Source of the DNA: Nocardia harenae NBRC 108248 | GTDB lineage: Bacteria > Actinomycetota > Actinomycetes > Mycobacteriales > Mycobacteriaceae | Reading direction: 5' to 3' | Assembly (NCBI RefSeq): GCF_001612885.1 | Contig: NZ_BDBH01000004.1 | Span: 186,001-250,000 of the forward strand | DNA: 64,000 nucleotides | Shown: positions 1 to 9,103 of the stretch, in pieces | Numbering within the stretch: the stretch's first letter is position 1 | Layout of the letters: each line of letters opens with the position of its first letter | Translations under genes and position numbers: made by a program | Notes under the pieces: generated by a model | Told to the model about the DNA's origin: nothing | Database searches by the model: none | The model's input: the letters and a program-made list of their open reading frames with translations, nothing else

Positions 1-809
1 GCCGCGAGCGAATCCAGCGGCGCGGCCGCCGATTCCGCGCCGATCGGCAGATCGGCCTCGTGCAGCACGGCCGGGAACCGCACCCCGGTGCGCTGCTCGA
101 TCGCGGTCAGCGGCACCTGGAAGACCCGGAACTCGTCGAGCTCCAGCGCCTCCAGCGGCGCCAGGTTCTGGCCGAGCAGGAAGGCGCGCGCCCGCAGCGC
201 GCCGCGCTCGGTGAAGACCAGGACCTTCCAGTACTCGCGCGGGATCGGGACGCCGCGGTAGACGCGGTCGTCGGCGGCGAGGACCGGGCCGCCGAAGACA
301 CTGACCTCGAGCGCGTCGACCTCGGCGTCGTCGAAGACGGCGTCCTCGAGCCTGCCCCAGAGCCCGGCGCGGGCGCTCTGGTTGAAGTCGTCCATCTGCG
401 GGGCGATATTGGTGTAGAAGAACGAGTCGGCATTGGCGCGCTCGGCCTCGCGCAGCGGACCCCAGAGCAGATCGGCGCGGCGCGCGATATGGCCGCGGTC
501 GAGGCGGTTGTCGCGGTAGAGCTCATTGCCGATCTGCGCGTCGTCGGGCAGCCTGCGGTCCTTGACGAACTCCAGGTCCGTGCGGGGAAGCCGTTTCAGC
601 GCCGCGCCGTCGATATTCCACGCCACCCAGATCGCCAGGCGGCGGGCCGGGCTCATGGTCAGCGAGAAATGCGTGTACGGCAGCGGGGGGGTGCTGTCGG
701 CGTGCGCGGGCGCGGGGACGGCGGTGGCGAGGAAGGCGGGGTCGTAGCCGGTGGCGGCGGTGCGCTCGCGGCCGTCCAGCACGGCCCCGGCGGAGTTGTC
801 GATGATCAT
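1..809 (-). CDS. DNA/RNA non-specific endonuclease (NUC1 type), 3' end outside window
   Basis: The first 269 residues are visible; the gene runs off the left edge. Residues 104-107 read DRGH, the catalytic motif of beta-beta-alpha-metal non-specific nucleases, followed by IARRADLLWG. About 30 residues later NIAPQ (134-138) and N143 supply the expected metal-binding asparagine region. The ATG at 809 has GAGGTG four bases upstream. No signal peptide is visible, so the enzyme is probably cytoplasmic or delivered by another route. It lies 24 bp behind the protease/hydrolase gene on the same strand, so the two are very likely co-transcribed. A sugar-non-specific nuclease acting on DNA and RNA is the family function; its use as a toxic effector here is inference from the neighbour. 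Confidence 0.85.
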   Translation of the reverse strand, partial: MIIDNSAGAVLDGRERTAATGYDPAFLATAVPAPAHADSTPPLPYTHFSLTMSPARRLAIWVAWNIDGAALKRLPRTDLEFVKDRRLPDDAQIGNELYRDNRLDRGHIARRADLLWGPLREAERANADSFFYTNIAPQMDDFNQSARAGLWGRLEDAVFDDAEVDALEVSVFGGPVLAADDRVYRGVPIPREYWKVLVFTERGALRARAFLLGQNLAPLEALELDEFRVFQVPLTAIEQRTGVRFPAVLHEADLPIGAESAAAPLDSLA

Positions 810-833
810 GGGACACCTCGGGTTCGGGAGTGG

Positions 834-2762
834 TCAGCGGGAGAGCTTGCTGCCGATGGCGGTGGCCACGGCGGGGTGGGCGAGGTACTCGGCGATGTCG
901 TGGGCGCGCTCCTTCGGGTTCTGGACCGGCAGGTCGCGCAGGTCGCCGCCCCAGGCGCGCTGCAGCGGGCAGCCGATGGCGATCGGGTCGCCGCCGTAGA
1001 AGGTGTTGATCCACTCGCCGACCCGCTCGGGGCGTTTCGGCCCGCCTGCCAGCAGCCGCTGCTGCACGGCGTCGAGCCCGAGCGGGCTGCCCGCGGTGGC
1101 GAGCAGGCTCACCTCCACCTCGGGCGGCAGCTCGGTGAGCAGGTCGAGCGCGACGACGGTGCCGAGACTGTGCGCGACCAGGATCAGCTCGCCGCGCGCG
1201 GGCAGGTCGGCGCGCACGGCGTCGAGTACCCCGCGGCGCACCGCCTCGTCCTCCAGGTAGGCGGCGACGTCGCGGAAGATCGCGCGGATGAGCAGCGAGT
1301 CCAGCCCGCTGTGCGCGGCCACCCAGGAGAGTCCGGTGCGTGCCAGGGAAAGCACGTCGGCGAATGCCTCGTCTGCCACCGGATCGACGGGCGTGGCGCC
1401 GGTCTCGGGCATTCCGACCCGTCGCGCCGCCTCGGCGACCAGGTCCGCGTAGAGCGGGGTCTCGGCGTCGGCGAGCCGTTCCCGTCCGATGCTGCCCGCC
1501 AGCTGGTCGCCGTAGAACGGGAAGGTGATGTCGGCGGGGTCGACCGGGCGCAGCCCGGCCAGGGTGAGCCCCTTGTTCAGCCCGGCCGCCCAGCCGCGCC
1601 GCAGCTCGGCCGGGTCGCGCCCTTGCTGCCCGCGGCCGTGCAGGAACACCACCGTGCGCCGGCCGGCGAAGGCGCCGGTGGCGGCGCGGATTCCGCGGCC
1701 GGGGATGGGCAGCGCCTCCCGGGTCGCGGGCGTTTCCGCGCCGGTCGAGAGCGATGCGGCGGGGCCGAGCTCGTCGAGCAGGGCGCGCTGGGCGGCGTCG
1801 AAGGCGCGCCCGCGCAGGTCGCGCAGCAGCGCGCTGACCCGGGCGCCCTCGTTGGCGATCCAGTGCACGGCGTCCTCGCCGTCGCCGGGCTGCCAGCGCT
1901 TGCCGTCGGTGCGCAGCGGGTGGCCGTCGCTGTCGGTGGCGGCGACCCCGGAGTGGTGCAGCGCGACCAGCTCCCACTGGTCGTTGAAGACCGGCGAGCC
2001 GGAGCTGCCCGGCTCGGTGTCGGAGGAGTAGTGCAGGAAGTCGTCGAGCTGCAGGTCGAGGCGGTTGCTCCGGATGGAGATCTCCTTGAGCCGCCCCATC
2101 GGGTGCCCGATGACGTTCATCGCCTCGCCGATCACGATCTTGCCCTGGTCGGCGATGAGCGGGTTCCAGCCGAACACCGCGCCCGGTGCCCTGCCGTCCG
2201 GGCCGGGCGCCACCCGGACCAGGGTGTAGTCGAGGCCGGCGTCGGTGACGAAGAAGTCCGCGGGCGCCGGCCGCAGCCGCACCGGCGCGGCCTGGGTGTT
2301 GTCGATCCCGGCCTCCGCGCGGAACTCGACCACTACCGCGGCGGCCCGCTCGGCCGACGGCAGCACGTGGTTGTTGGTGAGCAGCAGCTGCGGGGAGACC
2401 AGCGAGCCGGTGCCGAGCGGCATCTCGCGACCGTTGTGGCACAGCGAGATCCGCGCCACGGTGTCGGCGGCGCGGACGCCGCGGGTGAGGAAATTGACGG
2501 CCTGCAGTTCGTTGGCCTCGTCGATGATGCGCTCCAACGCGCGCAGGCTCTCGACCGTGGTCCGCGCCGGCACCTCGCCGGTGGCGCGCAACCGCTCGGC
2601 GCGGGCCTCGATCTGGTCGGGGGCGTCGACGACGGCGGTATTGCGGCGCGCCCGGAGCCGATCCACCTCCGCGCGCTCGGCCGCGTGCTCGCTGAAGCGT
2701 TGCGACGCGGCCTCGACCTGTCGGCATCGCGCGGTGGTCTGTGCGTCGCTACCGGTACCCAT
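834..2762 (-). CDS. Trypsin-like serine protease fused to alpha/beta hydrolase
   Basis: The protein has 642 residues. Residues 1-85 are charged and probably helical. Residues 90-275 form a trypsin-like domain: H132 in TNNHVLP, D178 in GLDYTLV and S254 in GSSGSP make a complete triad. Residues 365-642 form an alpha/beta hydrolase: FLHGRG near 373, nucleophile S532 in AHSLGT, probable acid D592 in GGDP and H621. No signal peptide or membrane segment is seen. The ATG at 2762 has GAGGTG upstream; longer in-frame starts lack a ribosome site. The nuclease gene follows after 24 bp. Protease and lipase-like domains beside a nuclease recall effector modules of bacterial conflict systems; the substrate is unknown. 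Confidence 0.85.
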   Translation of the reverse strand: MGTGSDAQTTARCRQVEAASQRFSEHAAERAEVDRLRARRNTAVVDAPDQIEARAERLRATGEVPARTTVESLRALERIIDEANELQAVNFLTRGVRAADTVARISLCHNGREMPLGTGSLVSPQLLLTNNHVLPSAERAAAVVVEFRAEAGIDNTQAAPVRLRPAPADFFVTDAGLDYTLVRVAPGPDGRAPGAVFGWNPLIADQGKIVIGEAMNVIGHPMGRLKEISIRSNRLDLQLDDFLHYSSDTEPGSSGSPVFNDQWELVALHHSGVAATDSDGHPLRTDGKRWQPGDGEDAVHWIANEGARVSALLRDLRGRAFDAAQRALLDELGPAASLSTGAETPATREALPIPGRGIRAATGAFAGRRTVVFLHGRGQQGRDPAELRRGWAAGLNKGLTLAGLRPVDPADITFPFYGDQLAGSIGRERLADAETPLYADLVAEAARRVGMPETGATPVDPVADEAFADVLSLARTGLSWVAAHSGLDSLLIRAIFRDVAAYLEDEAVRRGVLDAVRADLPARGELILVAHSLGTVVALDLLTELPPEVEVSLLATAGSPLGLDAVQQRLLAGGPKRPERVGEWINTFYGGDPIAIGCPLQRAWGGDLRDLPVQNPKERAHDIAEYLAHPAVATAIGSKLSR

Positions 2763-2965
2763 CCCGATCACCTCGGAGTGCAGAGTGTTTGCGGACTGTG
2801 CGCCAAGCATGGGCCTGATGGACCGACGGGAGCGTGCGTAGCGGGGTACGCCAATCGGGACCGCGTCTCCGGCGCTGCCCGGGTCGGCGCACCGCTCCGG
2901 CCGCGCGAGCCGAGTCCGGGACCGGGTGCGGCAGGGGCGACCGGGTAGGCCACTACCCCAATCGC

Positions 2966-5566
2966 TCAGCGCGGGGTGTCGGGCCAGATCAGCGCGGCGA
3001 GCTGCTCCCGGTCGGTGGTGTCGAGCTTCTGGCAGGCGCGGTAGATGTGGCCCTCGATGGTGCGGATGGAGACCACCAGCCGCTCGGCGATCTCCCGGTT
3101 GGTGAGGCCGCGCGAGATGAGCGCGGTGATCTCGCGCTCGCGCGCGGTCACCGGCAGCGGCCGGGCCGCCGCGAGCAGCGCCGGGGTGCTCGCCCCGTCG
3201 CAGCGGGCGGCGAGCCGCAGCGCGCGGGCGGCGGCCTCGGCCGCGGGCCTGCGCTGCCCGGCGCGCTCGTGCCTGGTCACCGCCTGGGCGGCGGCATCGG
3301 CCGCGGCGGGCAGCAGCCCGGCCGCCTCGAACTCCGCGCTGACCGCCGCCAGCGCGCGGGTTCCCGGCGCGGCGAGCGCGGCGGCGTGGCGGGCGTAGAG
3401 CGCGGCGAGCGGGCCCTGCACCCGCGGCGCCAGCGCACCGAGCCGGGCGGCGACGGTCCGGTCGCCGAAGCGCGCCGCGTGGTGCAGCGCCTCGGCCTCG
3501 AAGCCGAGCTGGCCGCCACGGTGCGCGAGATCGGCAGCCGCGCGGGCACATGCGATGGCCGAATGGACATTGTGGCCCGCGGCGGCGAGCCAGGCGCCCG
3601 CCAGCAGCCGGTGCGGTTCGTGCAGCGCGGTGTGCGGGCCGTCGTGCTCGCCCGCGGCCGCGAGCACCCGCTCGGCGGCGGCGACGTCGCCGAGGGTGGC
3701 GTAGGCGCGGGCAAGCAGCAGCTGCGCGGGGAGCTGCCAGGAGAGCGCGGTCTCGGCCACCAGCGCGGCCAGCGCCTGCTCCAGCGCGGTGACGGCCTCG
3801 CGGAACCGGCCGCGCGCCGCCGCCACCGTCGCGGTGCAGATCTTCTCGATCGCCCAGCCGGCGAACTGGCCGGAGGTGGAGAACTGCCCGGAGCGGGTGG
3901 CCCGCGCCTCGGCCTCGTCCAGCGCGCCCACGCTCACCAGGGCCAGCGCCTCGCCGTAGCGGATCATGGCCCGGATGACGCCGTCGGTCGGCTTGTGCTC
4001 CGCGCGGCAGCGCTCCGCGATCGGGGCGAAATCGAGCCCGCGCCCGGCCACCGGCATGGCCAGCCCGGCGGCGAAGGCCGCGAAATCCACGGCCTGGGAC
4101 GGCGAGCCGGGCTGCGCGAGAACGTGTTCGGCGAGTGCGATCCCGTCCGGGATGCGGTTCTCGTGCACCGCGACGGCGGCGCGCAGCGCGTCAACGGCGA
4201 GCCGCAGCACCGGATGCCGAACCCGGTCGGTGAGCAGGGCGAGCGTCCGGTGCGCGCCCGCCGCGTCGCCGGCGGCCCAGAACCGCAGGCTCGCCACCGG
4301 GAACCCCCACTGCACCAGCTCCAGCTCGTCGAGGTGCGCCGGATCGAACCCGGCAAGCACGGCGTAGCCGTCGCGCGCCCGCCCCTGCCAGAGCAGCGCC
4401 CGGGACAGCAGCTCGGCGGCGGCGAGCCCGCCGTCGCGCTCGTGCGCCGCGCGCGCCAGCTTCTCCCCGAGCGGCAGATCCGACAGCGCCACGGCGTCTT
4501 TCGCGGCGGTGATCAGCAGCCCGGTGTCGATCGGCTGGTCGCTGTCGACGCAGAGCTGCGCCATCCGCAGCCGGGCGGGGGCGGTGTCGAGCGGCTGCCC
4601 GCGCAGCGCGGCCACGATCCGGCCCCGCCGCCGCCGCGCCGAGACCCGGCCGATCCGTTCCCGCACCACCTCCCCGAGCAGCGGGTGGGTGAAGCGCGCG
4701 GCTTCGGCGCCGTGGTCGGTGGTGATGCGGAGCAGCCCGGCCAGCTCGGCGGCGTCCACCGCGTCGGCGCTCTCCAGGTCGGCGAGGAGCTCCAGGTCGA
4801 AGGGTTCGTGCAGGGCCACCATGCGCAAAACGTCGAGCACCGCCTCGTCGGCGTGGCTCAGCCGCTCGTCCAGCAGCTCGGCCAGCCCCGACGGCACCGC
4901 GGCAGCCCCGCGCAGCTGCCAGATCCCGCCCACCCGGCTCAGCCCGCCCGCCGCCACCGCGCCCTCGACCAGGGTGCGCAGGTACAGCGGATTGCCGCCG
5001 GACGACTCCCACACCACGTCGGCGCTGAGCCCCTCCAGCGGCCCGGCGAGCACCGCCTCGACCAGGTCGAGGCACTGCTGCCGTTCCAGCGGCGCCAGCT
5101 CGCGCCGCTCCAGGTAGCCGTCCTTCCACAGCGAGGTCACCGCGCCGGGAACGCTCTCCCCGGTGCGAACGGTGGCGACGATGCGGGCGCTGCCCTCCAC
5201 CGCGATCTGGTGCAGCAGCGTCGCCGAGAGCTGATCGAGCAGGTGCGCGTCGTCCACGCCGATCACCGGCTCCGCCCCGGCGACCAGGTTGTCGCGCGCC
5301 GAGGAGAGCAGCGCCAGCGGATCGCGCGAGGCGGGCGCGCTGATCCACGGCGCGAAGGCGCCGAGCGGGATCGCGCGGGAGGACTCCGTGCAGGCCGCCC
5401 AGCGCACCGGCGCCGCCAGCTGGGCGGTGACGGCGCGGGCCAGCGTGGTCTTGCCGACCCCGGCAGCGCCGACCAGCACGATCCCGCCCGCGGCGGGTGT
5501 GGTCAGCGCGGCGCGGACGGCGTCGCACTCGGCCGGGCGTTCGAGCAGTTGCCAGCTCCCACCCAT
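2966..5566 (-). CDS. Large ATP-binding LuxR-family transcriptional regulator (LAL type)
   Basis: This 866-residue protein has a Walker A motif GAAGVGKTT at residues 33-41, a Walker-B-like GVDDAHLL about 90 residues later, a long helical middle part rich in Ala and Leu that resembles TPR-type arrays, and a C-terminal LuxR helix-turn-helix over roughly the last 65 residues (TAREREITALISRGLTNREIA). That order is typical of MalT-like/STAND regulators, which bind ATP and a ligand and then activate a promoter. The start is the ATG in the SHSMGGSW context; its ribosome site is weak. It lies 203 bp upstream of the protease/hydrolase gene on the same strand, so it could regulate that module, which is unproven. 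Confidence 0.9.
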   Translation of the reverse strand: MGGSWQLLERPAECDAVRAALTTPAAGGIVLVGAAGVGKTTLARAVTAQLAAPVRWAACTESSRAIPLGAFAPWISAPASRDPLALLSSARDNLVAGAEPVIGVDDAHLLDQLSATLLHQIAVEGSARIVATVRTGESVPGAVTSLWKDGYLERRELAPLERQQCLDLVEAVLAGPLEGLSADVVWESSGGNPLYLRTLVEGAVAAGGLSRVGGIWQLRGAAAVPSGLAELLDERLSHADEAVLDVLRMVALHEPFDLELLADLESADAVDAAELAGLLRITTDHGAEAARFTHPLLGEVVRERIGRVSARRRRGRIVAALRGQPLDTAPARLRMAQLCVDSDQPIDTGLLITAAKDAVALSDLPLGEKLARAAHERDGGLAAAELLSRALLWQGRARDGYAVLAGFDPAHLDELELVQWGFPVASLRFWAAGDAAGAHRTLALLTDRVRHPVLRLAVDALRAAVAVHENRIPDGIALAEHVLAQPGSPSQAVDFAAFAAGLAMPVAGRGLDFAPIAERCRAEHKPTDGVIRAMIRYGEALALVSVGALDEAEARATRSGQFSTSGQFAGWAIEKICTATVAAARGRFREAVTALEQALAALVAETALSWQLPAQLLLARAYATLGDVAAAERVLAAAGEHDGPHTALHEPHRLLAGAWLAAAGHNVHSAIACARAAADLAHRGGQLGFEAEALHHAARFGDRTVAARLGALAPRVQGPLAALYARHAAALAAPGTRALAAVSAEFEAAGLLPAAADAAAQAVTRHERAGQRRPAAEAAARALRLAARCDGASTPALLAAARPLPVTAREREITALISRGLTNREIAERLVVSIRTIEGHIYRACQKLDTTDREQLAALIWPDTPR

Positions 5567-5622
5567 GGAATGGGAGTTTAGTTCGTTTTCTGTCCAGCCG
5601 TCGCGGGTTGCGGCCGGGATTA

Positions 5623-6456
5623 TCAGACCCGTCGCGGCAGGGTCGGGAGCACGTAGCCGGAGCGGGCGGGCCGCTCCGGGAGGCCCGATTCGCGCACCGC
5701 GAGCAGGTCGGGCAGCGTGAACGGATCGGCGGCGGCGACGTCGACCAGATAGCCCATGTCGGCGAGCGAGCCGACGGTGATCCGGCTGATCGGGTTGGCG
5801 ATCCCGGCCGCGGAGATGAACCCGGTCATCAGCTCGGTGCCGAAGACGGCGTCGCGCCAGTGCGCGCCCGCGGTGCCGGGCCCGCCCTTGTCCTCCACCG
5901 GCACCGGCTCGGCGGCCGACCCGGTGAGCGCCCCGTATTCGTCCATGGCGGAGGGCCCCACGAAGACCGGGCCGTCGGTGCCCGCGTCCCGCAGCAGGCC
6001 GTGGTCGCTCCAGAGCGAGCCGATGCCGAGCACGTGCCCCATCTCGTGGGTGATGGTGTCGCCCAGCCGCCCGTCGGCCTCCAGCCCGGCCAGATCCGCG
6101 GAGTCGAAGGTCATCTCGCCCGCGATGGGCAGCAGGGAATCGCGCCGGATCCAGGTCGGGCCCGCCTGCCCGAGGATGGTGCCGGGGCCGTCGATCTGCC
6201 GTCCCTCGGCGAAGATCAGCACGTCGTCCACGGCGATGGTGCCGCCTGCGCCGTCCGGGATCCGCGCCTCCGGGAGATCGCCGACGATGAGCGTCGCCCA
6301 CCGGTCGGCCGCCGCCGCGAAGGCGGCCTCCTGGCTGTCGGTGAGGCCGCCGACGAAGCGCACCTCGATGGTGAACGGCGAGTCGGTGAGCGCGAGTTCC
6401 TGAGCCCGTACCCGGTCGGCGCGGGCGAAGTGGGAGTGGGTTGCTGTGCGAGTCAT
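5623..6456 (-). CDS. Leishmanolysin-like zinc metalloprotease
   Basis: The 277-residue protein has H137-E138-M-G-H141 followed by VLGIG. The third zinc ligand of ordinary metzincins is absent at the usual distance, but H199 (GAHWRD) and M210 (TELMTG) fit the leishmanolysin (M8) pattern, in which an insertion separates the HExxH helix from the third histidine and the Met-turn. No signal peptide is visible at the N terminus (MTRTATHSHFARADRV), so the route to its substrate is unclear. It is the most upstream gene of the minus-strand block that continues into the LuxR regulator and the protease/nuclease pair, 56 bp from the regulator. Substrate unknown. Confidence 0.8.
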   Translation of the reverse strand: MTRTATHSHFARADRVRAQELALTDSPFTIEVRFVGGLTDSQEAAFAAAADRWATLIVGDLPEARIPDGAGGTIAVDDVLIFAEGRQIDGPGTILGQAGPTWIRRDSLLPIAGEMTFDSADLAGLEADGRLGDTITHEMGHVLGIGSLWSDHGLLRDAGTDGPVFVGPSAMDEYGALTGSAAEPVPVEDKGGPGTAGAHWRDAVFGTELMTGFISAAGIANPISRITVGSLADMGYLVDVAAADPFTLPDLLAVRESGLPERPARSGYVLPTLPRRV

Positions 6457-6712
6457 GGGGGTGACCTTTCCGGAGGCGGTTCCCGAGCGTGGTTTCGTTC
6501 ATGGTCGCCCGGGATGCTGGAGGGTTACCAGGGTGTGGGGGTACTCCATGCACCCGCTGCACGGTCCGGCACAGCTGGTGCGGCACGGCCAGCACGACCA
6601 CATGGTCATCGGGCGCAACGAGCTCGGGGTGCAGCACATGATCCGCACCTTCGCCGCCGGACTCGGCGTCGCCCTGGACCGACCGCGGAATCGCGCCGGC
6701 CGCGCGGGTGGC
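6457..6712. other. Intergenic stretch with a possible plus-strand gene remnant
   Basis: The 256 bp between the metalloprotease and the MerR gene contain a plus-strand frame starting at a GTG (6533, GGAGGG nine bases before) that reads VWGYSMHPLHGPAQLVRHG and on to a run ending near RTFAAGLGVALDRP. It then runs into the 3' end of the opposing MerR gene without a sensible stop. It may be a small-gene remnant. I recognise no family and do not call it as a gene. Confidence 0.25.
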
Positions 6713-7090
6713 TCAGCCGAGCCGGTCGGCGAGCCGCCCGCGGAAGTGCGGGCAGGTCATGATGTCGTCGTGCGGGCATTCGAGGCCGCCGTCGAGCATG
6801 GCGAGCGCGGCTTCGGCGCGCGCGATCCGGGCCAGCAGCGCGTCGCGGTGGCGGGACATGAGTTCGTGCCTGGCGGCGGCGGGACGGGCGGTGAGCATGT
6901 CGCGGATGCCGGCGAGACCGAAGCCCGCCTCCTTGGCGATCATGATGGCCGCGACCCGGTGCAGATCGGCATCGGTGTAGCGGCGGCGGACGCCCGCGCG
7001 GGCGGGGGTGAGCAGGCCCTGGGTCTCCCAGTGCCGCAGGACGTGCGTCGGCAGGCCGAAACGGGCCGCCACCTCACCAATTGACTTCAT
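6713..7090 (-). CDS. MerR-family transcriptional regulator
   Basis: The 125-residue protein starts with the MerR DNA-binding domain: KSIGEVAARFGLPTHVLRHWE, then LLTPARAGVRRRYTDADLHRV. A helical dimerisation region follows. The C-terminal tail CPHDDIMTCPHF carries two Cys-Pro-His elements that could bind a metal or react with a thiol-active ligand. It is divergent from a methyltransferase with only 28 bp between the start codons at 7090 and 7119, and its start codon lies in the long promoter spacer described at 7081, so it most likely controls both genes. Ligand unknown. Confidence 0.9.
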   Translation of the reverse strand: MKSIGEVAARFGLPTHVLRHWETQGLLTPARAGVRRRYTDADLHRVAAIMIAKEAGFGLAGIRDMLTARPAAARHELMSRHRDALLARIARAEAALAMLDGGLECPHDDIMTCPHFRGRLADRLG

Positions 7091-7111
7091 GTCGACATTA
7101 ACTCGAAGAAT
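7081..7111 (+). promoter_or_regulatory. MerR-type promoter with 19-bp spacer, leaderless
   Basis: TTGACT (7081-7086) and AAGAAT (7106-7111) are separated by exactly 19 bp, the overlong spacing typical of promoters activated by DNA distortion by MerR proteins. The spacer holds the palindrome TGTCGACA (7090-7097) inside a wider imperfect inverted repeat. Transcription would start near the methyltransferase ATG at 7119, giving a leaderless mRNA. The -35 box lies in the first codons of the divergent MerR gene. Confidence 0.55.
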
Positions 7112-7118
7112 GGCGGCC

Positions 7119-7805
7119 ATGTCCACACTGCTTTCCCTGCTCGACGCCTTCGACGAGCTGCCACAGGCCCGTGCGCTGCGCGAACTCACCTACCGAGGGC
7201 TCGGCGATGCCGTTGTCGACGTCGGCTGCGGCGGCGGGCGCGCCGTCGGCGAGCTCGTCGCCCGCGGGGTCGCGGCCATCGGCGTCGACCTGCATCCCGG
7301 CATGGTCGAGGCGGCGGCCGAGCGCTGGCCGGGCGGGGAGTTCCGGGTCGGCGACGCCACCGCGCTGCCGCTCGCCGACGGGTCGGTCACCGGATACCGC
7401 GCGGACAAGGTGCTGCACGCCGTCGCCGAGCCGGGGCGAGCGGTCGCGGAGGCGCGACGGGTGCTGGCGCCGAACGGCCGTGCGGTGCTGCTCGGACAGG
7501 ACTGGGACACCTGGGTGATCGAGTCCGGCGACCCCGCCCGCACCAGGGCGCTGATCCGTGCCCGCGCGGAGCGGGTCGCCCACCCGCTGGTGGCCCGCCG
7601 CTACCGCAATCTCCTGCTGGACAACGGGTTCGCCGACGTCACCGCCGAGGTACACACGATCGTGTGGACGGACGGCACCTGCCTGCCGGTGCTCGCCGAT
7701 CTCGCGGGCGAGGGCGCCTGGCTGGACGAGCAGATCGCGCGGGCGCGGGCGGACCGGCTGTTCCTGGCGCTGCCGATCATCGTCGCCACCGGGACCCGCA
7801 CCTGA
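7119..7805 (+). CDS. SAM-dependent methyltransferase (class I)
   Basis: The 228-residue protein has the SAM-binding loop VVDVGCGGGRAVGEL near residue 30, then GVDLHPGMVEAA and GDATALPLADGSVTG, a standard UbiE/Methyltransf_11 fold. The downstream LAPNGRAVLLGQDWDT segment is also typical. Start choice is between ATG 7110 and ATG 7119; 7119 fits the predicted transcription start of the MerR-type promoter. It is divergent from the MerR gene, which suggests ligand-dependent induction, so it may modify or detoxify a compound sensed by that regulator. Substrate unknown. Confidence 0.88.
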   Translation: MSTLLSLLDAFDELPQARALRELTYRGLGDAVVDVGCGGGRAVGELVARGVAAIGVDLHPGMVEAAAERWPGGEFRVGDATALPLADGSVTGYRADKVLHAVAEPGRAVAEARRVLAPNGRAVLLGQDWDTWVIESGDPARTRALIRARAERVAHPLVARRYRNLLLDNGFADVTAEVHTIVWTDGTCLPVLADLAGEGAWLDEQIARARADRLFLALPIIVATGTRT

Positions 7806-7909
7806 ACCCGCCCTTTCCGGGGCGCCGCGCCGAGCCGGATGCGAGGTCGGTTTGCCGCCGGCGCCCGGGACCGCGTGCCCGCACGCTGAACGCCAGGGCC
7901 GCGGCTCGC

Positions 7910-9007
7910 TCAGGCCGGACCGGCGTCGGCGCGCTGGGTGCGTGCCGCGGCGGCGAGGGTGGCGGCGAACAGGTCGGCGATGGTGGCGACCGCCGGTCCG
8001 AAGGCGAGGCCGTTGTTGGCGAAGCCGTGGGTGTAGCCGTCGAAGCGGTGTGCGGTGACCGGGACGCCGTGCTCGCGCAGGCGCCGGGCGTAGAGCTCGC
8101 CTTCGTCGCGGAGCGGATCGAATCCGGCGGTCACGATCAGCGCGGGCGCCACTCCGGCCAGGCTCGGGGCCGCCAGCGGCGAGACGCCGGGAGCGGCACG
8201 GTCGAGCGCGGGCGGCAGGAAGCAGCGGGCGAAGAACTCCAGGTCGACGCGGGTGAGGTCGAAGCCGCGGGCGAGGGTCCGGCGGGAGGCGCAGGCGCCG
8301 GTGAGGTCGGTGACCGGGTACAGCAGCAGCTGTGCCGCGGGACCCGGGGTGCCGCGGTCCGCCGCCTGCTGGGCGACCAGCGCGGCGAGGTAACCGCCCG
8401 CACTGTCGCCGCCGACGGCGACCCGATCCGGGGTGGCGCCGAATTCGGCTGCGCGGGCGACGATGTCGGCGTACGCGGCCAGGGCGTCCTCGACCGCGGC
8501 CGGGTACGGGTGTTCGGGGGCGAGCCGGTAGGCCACCGAGACGACCGTGGTGGCGCCGCGGTCGGCGAGGGTGCGGCAGAGTGCGTCGTGGGTGTCGAGG
8601 TCACCGGCGACCCAGCCGCCGCCGTGGAACCACACGAGCACGGCGCCACCGGTCGCGGGCGCGTAGACGCGGGCGGGCAGCGGGGTCGCGGCGCCCGCGA
8701 CGGTGATGTCGGTGACCGGAACGGCGCGGGCCCGGCCCGCCCCGACGGCGGCCATCCGGCGCGCCGCGGCGCGCATCCGCGGGGGCGAGGTCACCGGATC
8801 CAGCCGCGGGCGCGGCCACGCGCTGTTGATCCGCAGCAGCATCTGGGTGTCGAGGTCCAGTTCCAGGCCGTCGCGGTGGACGGCGGGGCCCGCGATCCGG
8901 CGTTTGATCCGGGGCGGCAGCGCGAGCAGCCTGCGCATCGTCGCGCTCGCGCCGCGCGCGCCGACGCCCGCCCGGCCGGACCCAGGGTTCCGCTTCGTCG
9001 ATCTCAC
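7910..9007 (-). CDS. Alpha/beta hydrolase, hormone-sensitive-lipase-type esterase
   Basis: The protein has up to 365 residues from a GTG at 9007. The oxyanion-hole motif HGGGW is near residue 128, the nucleophile elbow GDSAGG near 200 (Ser 202), an acid in GFDPLRDEG and the catalytic His in GYTHGF near the C terminus. These define the HSL (family IV) esterases, which cleave short or medium acyl esters in the cytoplasm. An alternative start is ATG 8938, in front of RRLLALPPRIKRR, which resembles the usual beginning of homologues; the first 23 residues may not be translated. No operon partner is evident. Confidence 0.9.
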   Translation of the reverse strand: MRSTKRNPGSGRAGVGARGASATMRRLLALPPRIKRRIAGPAVHRDGLELDLDTQMLLRINSAWPRPRLDPVTSPPRMRAAARRMAAVGAGRARAVPVTDITVAGAATPLPARVYAPATGGAVLVWFHGGGWVAGDLDTHDALCRTLADRGATTVVSVAYRLAPEHPYPAAVEDALAAYADIVARAAEFGATPDRVAVGGDSAGGYLAALVAQQAADRGTPGPAAQLLLYPVTDLTGACASRRTLARGFDLTRVDLEFFARCFLPPALDRAAPGVSPLAAPSLAGVAPALIVTAGFDPLRDEGELYARRLREHGVPVTAHRFDGYTHGFANNGLAFGPAVATIADLFAATLAAAARTQRADAGPA

Positions 9008-9103
9008 CTGTGTACCGCCCGCTCCGTTGTCCGAGATACCTTCGGCGCTCTCGGTTTTCGCCGCGCGTTCGCTATACCCGGGCGGCGCGGTTGTACGCGC
9101 GGC

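Noticed and set aside
60..2948. Very long plus-strand open frame of 962 codons
   Set aside because: It is antisense to the nuclease and protease genes, whose catalytic motifs are clear, and its product is a low-complexity Gly/Ala/Arg/Val run, an artefact of high GC content.
2834..5581. Plus-strand open frame of 915 codons
   Set aside because: Antisense to the LuxR regulator with clear Walker and HTH motifs.
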